A stretch of 11,805 nucleotides of DNA, taken from positions 1 to 11,805 of the forward strand of contig JAEXBK010000137.1 in assembly GCA_023394035.1 (NCBI GenBank), read 5' to 3'. Position numbers and translations under genes: made by a program. Below the pieces are notes generated by a model that was not told where the DNA came from, searched no databases, and saw nothing but the letters and a program-made list of their open reading frames with translations. Shown piece after piece: positions 1-5,938 of this stretch. This stretch comes from Bacillota bacterium (GTDB taxonomy: Bacteria; Bacillota; Clostridia; Peptostreptococcales; Anaerovoracaceae). Every line of letters starts with the position of its first letter. The stretch's first letter is position 1.

Positions 1-1384
1 ACCTTGTCCCGTATGCGGATCTGCCATTCATCCTTCGCCTGCAAAAGCCGCTTTTGATGCGCCTACGGAAGCCGAGCTCAACGAAGCCAAGAAAAAAGCC
101 GAAGAAACCGAGCGTAACGCCGCCGAAGCGAGTGCACTCGCAGCAGGAATAGCTGCACGAGTCGATTCAAAGCGCACCGAAATATCAAAAATGGCAGCAA
201 AATTCAAATCCTCAGATGCCGATACGCCGGCTGATTTTGAGTTTGACAGCATCCCGGCCGAGATGGCTTTGATAGCTTCAGGCCTGAAGAATCAGCTCGC
301 ATCGTTCAATTGCGATCTTTCTGCCGAGGATGCAAAGATACAAAGACGTGCTAAGGTCTATGAACTGATTCCGAAAAAAAGGCTTGAGTCGGAGGAGTTA
401 AAGCAGTCGATATCCGATTGTGAAAAGCTCATAGCTTCACTTGACGCAAAGGCTGAATCGCTCAAGGGCGAAATTTCAAAGCTTAAGGCGAAGCTTTTGT
501 TTGAAGATAAGACGGCGGCAAAGGCTGCAATAGATTCGATGACAGGTCAAAAGAGTGCATACGAAAAAGCTTTTGCCAATGCCGAAAAAGCTCATGCGGA
601 TGCCGACAAGCGACTTGCAGAAACGGACAGTGCAATCGCCTTGCTCGCAACAGAAACGGATGGTGCCGTGCTTATGGATATGAGTGCCGAAAAAGCAACG
701 CTTGATGAGCTTTCCGAGCAAAAGACAAAGCTCGCTGCAATCACCGATACAGTTAAGCTGCGTCTTTCAAAAAACATATATGCTCTTGAGGGCATTTCCG
801 AAATTTATTCTGCGCTTGCCGAGCTTGAAGCTGAATATCAGAGCATCAAAGCACTTTCCGATACGGCGGGCGGTACTGTTTCGGGCAAGGATAAAATTGA
901 ACTCGAAACATATGTACAGGGCTATTATTTTGACAGGATAATAGACAGGGCGAACACGCGCCTTATGATAATGAGCGGAAATCAGTACGAGCTTAAGCGC
1001 AGAAGGGCAGCCGATACGCTCAGAAGTCAAAGCGGTCTCGACCTCGATGTTGTTGACCACTTTAACGGCACGGAAAGAAATGTAAAGACGCTCTCCGGCG
1101 GCGAATCCTTCAAGGCTTCGCTCTCTCTCGCACTCGGTCTTGCCGACGAAATTCAGGCGGAAGCCGGCGGTATAAGATTGGATACTATGTTTGTGGATGA
1201 AGGGTTCGGCTCGCTGGACGATGAATCACTTAAGCAAGCAATCAATGCACTTGCGGACTTGAGCGGCGGAGGCAGGCTGATCGGCATAATCTCACATGTT
1301 TCCGAGCTGAAATACAGAATAGACCGCCAAATCGTCGTAAAAAAAGAACCGCATGGCGGAAGCACGGCAGAGATAGTGATATAA
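1..1384 (+). CDS. sbcC: SbcC, exonuclease subunit (C-terminal half, 5' end outside window)
   Basis: This is the ATPase/coiled-coil subunit of the SbcCD (Mre11-Rad50-like) complex, which cleaves hairpin and blocked DNA ends. The reading frame is open from base 2, so the gene enters from the left edge; the first internal ATG at 191 is not the start. Bases 2-25 encode PCPVCGSA, the CxxC zinc hook at the coiled-coil tip through which two SbcC molecules pair. An Ala/Lys/Glu-rich return coiled coil follows to about base 870. The C-terminal ATPase lobe then shows the ABC signature LSGGESFKASL near 1091-1120, Walker B with D-loop (MFVDEGFGSLDD) near 1185-1220, and the switch histidine in IISHVSEL near 1287-1310. 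About 460 residues are present of the roughly 1,000 usual for the family; the Walker A half is missing only because of the window edge. The partner sbcD would normally lie upstream. The identification is secure. Confidence 0.96.
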   Translation, partial: PCPVCGSAIHPSPAKAAFDAPTEAELNEAKKKAEETERNAAEASALAAGIAARVDSKRTEISKMAAKFKSSDADTPADFEFDSIPAEMALIASGLKNQLASFNCDLSAEDAKIQRRAKVYELIPKKRLESEELKQSISDCEKLIASLDAKAESLKGEISKLKAKLLFEDKTAAKAAIDSMTGQKSAYEKAFANAEKAHADADKRLAETDSAIALLATETDGAVLMDMSAEKATLDELSEQKTKLAAITDTVKLRLSKNIYALEGISEIYSALAELEAEYQSIKALSDTAGGTVSGKDKIELETYVQGYYFDRIIDRANTRLMIMSGNQYELKRRRAADTLRSQSGLDLDVVDHFNGTERNVKTLSGGESFKASLSLALGLADEIQAEAGGIRLDTMFVDEGFGSLDDESLKQAINALADLSGGGRLIGIISHVSELKYRIDRQIVVKKEPHGGSTAEIVI

Positions 1385-1409
1385 AAAATGAGCGGCACCC
1401 GTGCCGCTC
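1383..1409 (-). terminator. Rho-independent terminator of the small membrane-protein gene
   Basis: A perfect 8-bp stem (GAGCGGCA/TGCCGCTC, 1390-1397 with 1402-1409) has a 4-base loop. Read on the minus strand it is followed by ATTTTTT (1389-1383), so it best serves the minus-strand gene ending at 1468. On the plus strand no T run follows, but the stem begins 6 bases after the sbcC stop and may also help stop that transcript. Confidence 0.75.
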
Positions 1410-1467
1410 AAAATATCTTACATAGCTTTTCGCTGAAATACGACTACATCTTCGCCTAAAAGGCTTC

Positions 1468-1848
1468 CTATACCTCTTCATCTGGTGCTTTTTTGTGCAG
1501 CGCCTTGATGCTGTAATATACCCACACCAGACTTAATCCTATAAGCAAGATCGTAATTATTGTTTCTTCTTCTGACGGCAAGCCCGATTTTGCCGCAAAT
1601 TTTCCCATAAATCGCAGCATTAGAAAAGTGGCGTTCACAACAAGCCCCAGGATTGCTACAAAGACTACGCTTTTTCTGCCTTTTAAGCCATTGTAATACA
1701 AAGCCGTCACGCTGTTTATATATGCAGCAATACCAATACAGACGTTATACCGCTCTCCGGAATTTGCATAAAAAGCAAGTACAATAACAATTAAATACAA
1801 GACAGCACATACTATTATCGTGCCCTTCTGCTTTTTGTTCAAGTCCAT
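1468..1848 (-). CDS. Small four-helix membrane protein, function unknown
   Basis: This is a 126-residue protein whose family I do not recognise. It begins with a lysine-rich cytoplasmic stretch (residues 1-9) and has four likely membrane segments at about 10-28, 36-53, 60-80 and 96-115. Short basic loops (GLKGRK at 54-59, KALHKK at 115-120) separate or follow them, and the tail is acidic. The positive-inside pattern puts both termini in the cytoplasm. There is no signal peptide, cysteine pair or enzyme motif. The start is supported by GAGGTG 6 bases upstream of the ATG. It converges with sbcC, is followed by its own terminator, and is separated by 152 bases from the superoxide reductase gene, so it appears to be a single-gene unit. 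A small transporter-like or stress membrane protein is possible, but nothing in the sequence decides it. Confidence 0.75.
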   Translation of the reverse strand: MDLNKKQKGTIIVCAVLYLIVIVLAFYANSGERYNVCIGIAAYINSVTALYYNGLKGRKSVVFVAILGLVVNATFLMLRFMGKFAAKSGLPSEEETIITILLIGLSLVWVYYSIKALHKKAPDEEV

Positions 1849-1961
1849 GATATCACCTCAACGACACCATCGCCGCCCCAATGTCCAGGAATGTAACGTG
1901 AATTTTGAGCTCGTCATATAGGTTGTTGAGCCCAATCCTTTGCCATAGATACATACAGAAA

Positions 1962-1985
1962 CCGAGCGATAATATTACCGCTCGG
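1962..1985 (-). terminator. Terminator downstream of superoxide reductase gene
   Basis: The arms CCGAGCG and CGCTCGG (1962-1968 and 1979-1985) form a 7-bp stem. On the minus strand it extends through a G-U pair and A-T pairs to about 10 bp. It lies 15 bases past the stop at 2001. The T run after it is short (TTTCTGT), so it is a moderate rather than strong intrinsic terminator. Confidence 0.55.
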
Positions 1986-2000
1986 AATTGTTATATCCTA

Positions 2001-2375
2001 TTAAAGTTCTGTCTTCCAGAGTCCGTGGAGGTTGCAATATTCGTAAACTGCTACTGCCTCATCGCCTTCTGTAAGCAGGAATTCTGCATATGGCTTTTCG
2101 CCAGGGTTAAGAGCCTTCTTCTGGCATCCTGTCTTTGTTTCGAGAACGATCCATGTGATGTAGTGTTCAGCAAGCATAGGATGCTCAACCGATCCAACCT
2201 GAGCCGTAACCTTGTTTCCTTCTACCGTTACTACAGGAACGTGCTTTTCGTTTGCAGCATCTGTAGTGTTAGGAACGAGCTCCTTCATAGGCTCTCCACA
2301 ACATACTACAGGTACTCCTGCATCATACATATGTGTTACGATATTTCCACAGTGTTCGCATCTTAAAAATTTCAT
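2001..2375 (-). CDS. dfx: Desulfoferrodoxin (two-iron superoxide reductase)
   Basis: This 124-residue cytoplasmic protein reduces superoxide to hydrogen peroxide without releasing oxygen, the usual superoxide defence of anaerobes. The N-terminal desulforedoxin domain has its full set of iron ligands: Cys6, Cys9, Cys25 and Cys26. The catalytic domain carries the square-pyramidal Fe(His4Cys) site: His45 (in the EKHVPV motif, with the usual Glu-Lys before it), His65, His71, Cys114 and His117 (YCNLHG). No ligand is missing, and the length is that of class I (2Fe) enzymes. The start is fixed by AAGGAG 7 bases upstream. It lies 75 bases downstream of the ferritin gene on the same strand, with no terminator visible between, so the two are probably co-transcribed. 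Electrons would come from rubredoxin or a similar donor, not seen here. Confidence 0.95.
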   Translation of the reverse strand: MKFLRCEHCGNIVTHMYDAGVPVVCCGEPMKELVPNTTDAANEKHVPVVTVEGNKVTAQVGSVEHPMLAEHYITWIVLETKTGCQKKALNPGEKPYAEFLLTEGDEAVAVYEYCNLHGLWKTEL

Positions 2376-2450
2376 TTTTGTCTCCTTTCAGACCTTTGAT
2401 CATATTATTTAATGTTTACTTTAGTTATTATCATATACGCTCCGCTGCCC

Positions 2451-2963
2451 TTACAGAACAAGCGACGGCGCGGTATAAACTCTTCCCGCGAGCTCCTGAT
2501 TAAGCGCATAGAGACCTTTTGCATCGCTTCCGAAGAGCTCGTACTTTCTGACAAGATCCTGTGCACTCTTTTCCTCTTCTCCCTGCTCCTTTATGAACCA
2601 GTCAAAGCACTGCATAGTCCTGTAATCACTGATCTCATCGGCAGCCTTATATATCTTGTTGATAAGCGAAGTTACATATTCCTCATGCTTAAGCGCATAC
2701 TTGAGAGGATCCATCGGAGTATCATATTTGTAGTCCGGTTTCTCTATCTTTTCAAATGTAACGGTATCTCCATTGTTATGCAGGTATGTCCTCATGAGCA
2801 TTGCATGGTCGCGCTCCTCCTGTGCCTGAACATCGAAGTAGTTGGCGAACCCGTCAAGTCCGTGGTCATAATAATAATTTGCAAAATCGAGATAAATGTA
2901 AGCTGAATGAAGCTCTTTGTTTATCTGATCATTTATTAAATCTCTAACCTTTGAATTAAGCAT
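2451..2963 (-). CDS. ftnA: Ferritin (bacterial non-heme, FtnA type)
   Basis: This 170-residue subunit belongs to the 24-mer iron-storage cage that oxidises Fe(II) at a di-iron centre and stores it as ferric mineral. The ferroxidase residues sit at the positions used in the E. coli FtnA family: Glu17, Glu50, His53, Glu94, Gln127 and Glu130, so it should be active. The four-helix bundle core (about 5-145) and short fifth helix are present. The frame is open up to 3017, but the true start is the ATG at 2961-2963, preceded at 6 bases by AGGAGGT; the upstream extension lacks a ribosome site and is not part of ferritins. A promoter ends about 25 bases before the start. It is the first gene of a probable two-gene unit with the superoxide reductase, pairing iron storage with oxygen defence. 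Confidence 0.95.
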   Translation of the reverse strand: MLNSKVRDLINDQINKELHSAYIYLDFANYYYDHGLDGFANYFDVQAQEERDHAMLMRTYLHNNGDTVTFEKIEKPDYKYDTPMDPLKYALKHEEYVTSLINKIYKAADEISDYRTMQCFDWFIKEQGEEEKSAQDLVRKYELFGSDAKGLYALNQELAGRVYTAPSLVL

Positions 2964-2987
2964 TTTATTACCTCCTGTCATGATTCG

Positions 2988-3017
2988 TTTATACCCGAAA
3001 AAGCATATTAATAACAA
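2988..3017 (-). promoter_or_regulatory. Probable sigma-A promoter of ferritin-superoxide reductase unit
   Basis: The -35 TTGTTA (3012-3017) and -10 TATAAA (2988-2993) are separated by 18 bases, giving a transcription start near 2981 and a leader of about 18 bases holding AGGAGGT. A 12-bp perfect AT palindrome (3025-3036) sits just upstream of the -35 box and may be an UP-like element or a Fur/PerR-family site; it does not match a consensus exactly. Confidence 0.5.
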
Positions 3018-3063
3018 GCTGCCTATAATATATTATTTGTGCAGGAATATATTTTATCGCCTC

Positions 3064-3108
3064 ATAAAAAATCAAGGGGCAGCACCGCTTGAGCACTGAC
3101 CCCCTTGA
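3064..3108 (-). terminator. Strong Rho-independent terminator after hbd
   Basis: Outer arms TCAAGGGG/CCCCTTGA (3072-3079, 3101-3108) are perfect over 8 bp. Inner arms (CAGTGC with GTGCTG on the minus strand) add about six pairs, including wobbles, around a 7-base loop. On the minus strand it is followed by ATTTTTTAT (3071-3064). It lies 9 bases after the hbd stop. Confidence 0.85.
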
Positions 3109-3117
3109 AAAACATTC

Positions 3118-3966
3118 TTATTTGCTGTAGTCGAAGAAGCCTACGCCTGTCTTGCGGCCGAGCTTGCCTGCTCTTACCATCTTTCTTAGAAGTGTATGAG
3201 CTCTGTACTTAGGATCGCCAAACTCATTGTAGAGTACATCCATGATAGCGAGGCATACGTCAAGTCCGATAAGGTCGCCGAGAGCGAGAGGGCCCATTGG
3301 GTGGTTAGCACCGAGCTTCATTGCCGTGTCGATGCCTTCTGCATCAGCAACGCCGTCAGCGAGAATGCCTACAGCTTCGTTGATCATTGGAATGAGAATT
3401 CTGTTAACAACGAATCCAGGAGCTTCCTTAACTTCTACAGGTGTCTTTCCGAGCTTCTCTGCAAGTTCAACGATAGTCTTGTTTGTTTCTTCTGATGTAG
3501 CAAGACCGTTGATGATCTCTACGAGCTTCATCATTGATACAGGATTGAAGAAGTGCATTCCTATGATCTTATCAGGTCTGTTTGTTGCAGCAGCGATCTC
3601 TGTGATCGAAAGGGATGATGTGTTCGTAGCTATTATAGCTTCAGGCTTAACAAGCTGATCAAGCTCAGCAAAGAGAGCCTTCTTTGATTCCATTTCTTCA
3701 GTTGCAGCTTCGATGATGAGGTCAGCGTCCTTGATAACTTCGATATCAGTGCTTCCGCTGATTCTTCCCATGATCTCATTCTTAGCTTCTTCCGTCATCT
3801 TCTCTTTAGCTACCATCTTGCTGAGATTCTTCTCAACAGTAGCAAGGCCCTTGTCTACAGAAGTCTGACGTCTTGCCCTCATAACTACTTCGTATCCGTT
3901 CTGCGCAAGAATCTGGATTATTCCCGCACCCATAGTACCTGTTCCTAAAACACCAATCTTTTTCAT
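3118..3966 (-). CDS. hbd: 3-hydroxybutyryl-CoA dehydrogenase
   Basis: This 282-residue cytoplasmic enzyme interconverts acetoacetyl-CoA and (S)-3-hydroxybutyryl-CoA, the first reduction in clostridial butyrate formation. The N-terminal Rossmann domain has GTGTMG (residues 7-12). The catalytic residues known for the family are present: Ser117 (NTSS), His138 (MHFFNP), Glu150 and Asn188 (FVVNR). The C-terminal dimerisation domain includes NHPMGPLALGDLIGLD. Length and ending (GVGFFDYSK) match clostridial Hbd. The end of beta-strand 2 reads MRARR (29-33), where NADH-dependent homologues have an acidic residue; this suggests NADP(H) preference. The start is set by AGGAGGT 7 bases upstream. It is a single-gene unit with its own promoter, a Rex-like operator and a strong terminator. 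The usual partners (crotonase, butyryl-CoA dehydrogenase, EtfAB, thiolase) are not adjacent. Confidence 0.96.
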   Translation of the reverse strand: MKKIGVLGTGTMGAGIIQILAQNGYEVVMRARRQTSVDKGLATVEKNLSKMVAKEKMTEEAKNEIMGRISGSTDIEVIKDADLIIEAATEEMESKKALFAELDQLVKPEAIIATNTSSLSITEIAAATNRPDKIIGMHFFNPVSMMKLVEIINGLATSEETNKTIVELAEKLGKTPVEVKEAPGFVVNRILIPMINEAVGILADGVADAEGIDTAMKLGANHPMGPLALGDLIGLDVCLAIMDVLYNEFGDPKYRAHTLLRKMVRAGKLGRKTGVGFFDYSK

Positions 3967-4029
3967 CGTAAACCTCCTGATGGAATATTACTCGACTCGC
4001 CGGAAGGAGCTGAAATAATCCGCCGGCTT

Positions 4030-4047
4030 GTGTTAAAAAATTAACTT
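4030..4047. promoter_or_regulatory. Rex-type redox operator in hbd leader
   Basis: The core GTTAAAAAATTAAC (4032-4045) is a perfect GTTAA-N4-TTAAC palindrome, the centre of the known Firmicutes Rex consensus TTGTTAANNNNTTAACAA. Of the four outer consensus bases only one matches. It lies about 9-22 bases downstream of the predicted hbd transcription start, where a bound repressor would block elongation. Rex represses butyrate-pathway genes in clostridia and is released by NADH; that this organism has Rex is inferred. Confidence 0.6.
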
Positions 4048-4060
4048 TTTACATAGCTCC

Positions 4061-4088
4061 ATTATAACACTCCGAAAAATAAAGTAAA
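4061..4088 (-). promoter_or_regulatory. Sigma-A promoter of hbd
   Basis: The -10 is a perfect TATAAT (4061-4066) and the -35 is TTTACT (4083-4088), with a 16-base spacer. Transcription would begin near 4054, giving a leader of nearly 90 bases that contains the Rex-like palindrome and ends in AGGAGGT before the hbd ATG. Confidence 0.65.
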
Positions 4089-4124
4089 GTCTTTTAGGAA
4101 AATTACCTTTCACTTTTTGCATAT

Positions 4125-5165
4125 TTACCGAATACTGTCCGAAATTCCCGCTGACATCTGAACAAAAGCAATGAGTGCACCCACGGAGCTTTCATCCGCT
4201 CTCGGGATTCCGATTCTGAAAGCTATTTTTGATTCTTCCACGTATTTATTTTCTTCGGATTTGCTCAAAAGAAAGAGTGAGCCGTCCGGGTCGCAGCCCT
4301 CAAACGAAGGTGTCATCACATCCTGCATCCCCTCTTCTGTAGAAAATATTACATCAAAGGCTTCGCCGTTCACCGCTTCGCCCGTGCCAAGTACCGCTTT
4401 CGCCCACTCCGCAATCAAACGAAGCTCGTCCTGCCATGTCAAAAATCGCGCTCCGGCGGCATGATTTTTCTCAAAAGCAAAAAGAGAAGCATCTCTGTCC
4501 CATTCCGGTGACGCTACGGTTTCCGAAAAGCCTTCAAGGTAAGCTCCTGCATCAACACCTTTTATCATCAAAAGCAGCGTCAGTGCATTGGAATTTCCCA
4601 TAAAACGCACATCCTGATCTTCCGGCAGGTCTATTCGCGTATATCCGTTCTCTCCGGCATCATTTCTTATAACTGTACTTCTTTCTCCTGTAAATGCAAC
4701 GATTGCGTGCGAGCCCGCATTTTTTGATGTACCTGTAATACGATTTTTGAAGATTGCATATGCAGCTCGCAGTTCAATTGTCTCAGGCTCAGAGGCAACA
4801 GCTATGAGAGCGATGCGTTTACCTTCGATTTTCTCGAGCATTTTGCTGAAGCTCCAAGCAGAGAGCGTATTTCTCCATATAATTATTTCCGGAGCCTTCT
4901 CGTCCTCTGCCGATAACGACCCAAGTACGGCCTTAAGTCCAAGTCCCGCCGTTTCTTCCGCTATAACGATAACTATATCGCTATCCTGCCTGATTGATTC
5001 AGAAATCTCTTTTAGATCTTCAAGCGCCTTTGCATCCTTTTTCATCACCGAATCGTTTATCCAGCTACTCTTCCACAGCTCATCAAGTGCTACTCCGGAA
5101 CCGTTTTTCATTTCCGATAAAATCTGCTCTTCCGTTTTATGTTTTTTGCTTATTTCAACGATCAT
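4125..5165 (-). CDS. Degenerate phosphoglucose-isomerase-fold protein, probable pseudoenzyme
   Basis: This 346-residue protein follows the order of bacterial glucose-6-phosphate isomerase (Pgi) but lacks its active site. Residues about 31-84 (WKSSW... then IRQDSDIVIVIAEE) match the first SIS strand, with the usual GIGGSYLG replaced by IAEETAGLG (68-76). Residues 124-131 (ASEPETIE) replace the sugar-phosphate loop SKSGTTTE. NSNALTLLLMIKGVDA (191-206) and AEWAKAVLG (252-260) match later blocks, but the catalytic Glu after that block and the His of the TDLHSMG block are changed (FSTEEGMQ). It stops after AFVQMSAGIS, about 100 residues before the usual end, so the C-terminal catalytic Lys is absent. 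The frame is intact over more than 1 kb, which suggests selection. I start at the ATG at 5163-5165, which has GAGG 6 bases upstream; an in-frame ATG at 5175-5177 has no such site. The Pgi assignment is by remembered family pattern. The function is unknown. Confidence 0.65.
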   Translation of the reverse strand: MIVEISKKHKTEEQILSEMKNGSGVALDELWKSSWINDSVMKKDAKALEDLKEISESIRQDSDIVIVIAEETAGLGLKAVLGSLSAEDEKAPEIIIWRNTLSAWSFSKMLEKIEGKRIALIAVASEPETIELRAAYAIFKNRITGTSKNAGSHAIVAFTGERSTVIRNDAGENGYTRIDLPEDQDVRFMGNSNALTLLLMIKGVDAGAYLEGFSETVASPEWDRDASLFAFEKNHAAGARFLTWQDELRLIAEWAKAVLGTGEAVNGEAFDVIFSTEEGMQDVMTPSFEGCDPDGSLFLLSKSEENKYVEESKIAFRIGIPRADESSVGALIAFVQMSAGISDSIR

Positions 5166-5196
5166 ATTAAGCCTCATTTCATATTTGATATTTATG

Positions 5197-5205
5197 ATTA
5201 TACCA
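5197..5205 (-). promoter_or_regulatory. Extended -10 promoter of the Pgi-like gene
   Basis: TGGTATAAT on the minus strand is a perfect -10 (TATAAT, 5197-5202) with the TGn extension. No good -35 is seen at 16-18 bases. Transcription would start near 5190, leaving about 25 bases before the ATG at 5165, which supports that start over the one at 5177. Confidence 0.5.
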
Positions 5206-5250
5206 TAAATGCGGCGTTGTAATTAATAAATCAAAGCTCGACAAAAGAAT

Positions 5251-5281
5251 CGGCAGATTTGAATCAAAGCCAAATCTGCCG
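5251..5281 (-). terminator. Terminator of the minus-strand XRE regulator
   Basis: A perfect 11-bp stem (CGGCAGATTTG with CAAATCTGCCG, 5251-5261 and 5271-5281) has a 9-base loop. On the minus strand it begins 5 bases after the stop at 5287 and is followed by ATTCTTTTG, a modest T run. It separates the regulator from the Pgi-like gene promoter. Confidence 0.7.
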
Positions 5282-5286
5282 GTCTC

Positions 5287-5763
5287 TTATTTTTCATGTA
5301 ACAGATCTTTTTTCAGTGAATACACGGCAGCCGCCATTATCCTGAGGCGTTCCGTATCGAGCTCGTCTGAATCCGAAAGAATCCAGGAAAGAAGCTTCTG
5401 ACGCTCAAGCTCTCCGCCATATCCATAGGCTCCGCCCGTCGTATTTGCTGCGGTAAGTATATCGTGGCGCGTTTCCTCACCCGCCTTTTTATATTGCCTG
5501 CGGCTTTCGGATATCAAATTATCCTCACGATAAGCATCTCCATACAGCAGATAGTTTGCACTCGTATCAAGTATGATGCATAGCGCATAGAAATTGGGAA
5601 GAGATACTAAACGTTTCCCGCTTTCGATGTTTTTGATAAAGTTTGGATCTACCGCCAGCTTTTCGGCAAGCTTTTCCTGCGTTATATCAAGCTCGATCCG
5701 TCTTTGCTTAACTCTTTCGCCAAAAGCTGTGCTGATGAGCTTATCAAATACGTTCTCTTTCAC
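5287..5763 (-). CDS. XRE-family transcriptional regulator with C-terminal extension
   Basis: This 158-residue DNA-binding protein carries a Cro/C1-type helix-turn-helix at about residues 14-75: the scaffold FGERVKQRRIELDITQEKLA, recognition helix region DPNFIKNIESGKR, and the closing helices through ANYLLYG. The remaining half is charged, with a Gly/Tyr stretch (TTGGAYGYGG, 108-117) and two helices; I do not recognise a ligand or protease domain there. The start is the GTG at 5761-5763, preceded by GGAGGG at 7 bases. The frame is open to an upstream TTG at 5779-5781, but that codon has no ribosome site and would place the GGAGGG inside the gene. It is divergent from a second small XRE gene across 175 bases, and a GACAAT/ATTGTC inverted repeat lies just upstream, as expected of an autoregulated repressor. 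Its targets are not evident. Confidence 0.85.
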   Translation of the reverse strand: MKENVFDKLISTAFGERVKQRRIELDITQEKLAEKLAVDPNFIKNIESGKRLVSLPNFYALCIILDTSANYLLYGDAYREDNLISESRRQYKKAGEETRHDILTAANTTGGAYGYGGELERQKLLSWILSDSDELDTERLRIMAAAVYSLKKDLLHEK

Positions 5764-5776
5764 CTTTTCTCCCTCC

Positions 5777-5803
5777 GACAATTACTGTTTTAATTGTATT
5801 GTC
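5777..5803. promoter_or_regulatory. Inverted repeat, possible operator/promoter of minus-strand XRE gene
   Basis: The arms GACAAT (5777-5782) and ATTGTC (5798-5803) are perfect, 15 bases apart, with a further ATTGT half-site between (5793-5797). On the minus strand a weak -10-like TACAAT falls at 5793-5798 with no convincing -35. The position 14 bases or more upstream of the GTG start fits autorepression. This is inference from symmetry only. Confidence 0.35.
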
Positions 5804-5868
5804 ACGAGAAAATTAATAACAGTATCTCAAAGAAACGATTTCATTTCTTAAGGTTACTTGCAGGAATC

Positions 5869-5883
5869 CGTATTTGTAATACG
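5869..5883. promoter_or_regulatory. Perfect 15-bp palindrome upstream of plus-strand XRE gene
   Basis: CGTATTTGTAATACG has 6-bp perfect arms around TGT. It lies 55 bases before the plus-strand XRE start in the shared divergent region. Its size and symmetry suit a dimeric helix-turn-helix protein. No T run follows, so it is not a terminator. No clear sigma-A promoter was found for this gene; TATATT near 5904 is a weak -10 candidate. Confidence 0.4.
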
Positions 5884-5938
5884 CTTTTTATATCCCCTTT
5901 CCTTATATTGTTTTTACATTTATGAAGGGAGGCTATAC

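Noticed and set aside
592..1060. Several antisense frames of 67-97 codons inside sbcC
   Set aside because: They are shadows of a well-conserved coding frame and lack ribosome sites or recognisable content.
1454..1464. GCCTAAAAGGC mini-palindrome
   Set aside because: It has a four-base-pair stem with no T run on either strand, and the real terminator is 45 bases further on.
2399..2436. Direct repeat ATCATAT and a possible internal dfx promoter
   Set aside because: The two 7-base copies are in AT-rich DNA and expected by chance; no -35/-10 pair with proper spacing was found.
2964..3017. N-terminal extension of ferritin (18 residues starting at 3017)
   Set aside because: The extension overlaps the -10/-35 region, has no ribosome site and is not found in the family; the ATG at 2963 has a perfect AGGAGGT.
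3996..4027. GCCGG/CCGGC hairpin in the hbd leader as a riboswitch
   Set aside because: It has only five base pairs with a 19-base loop, no conserved aptamer core recognised and no terminator-like T run.
5764..5781. TTG start for the minus-strand XRE gene
   Set aside because: No ribosome site precedes it, whereas GGAGGG lies 7 bases before the GTG at 5763.
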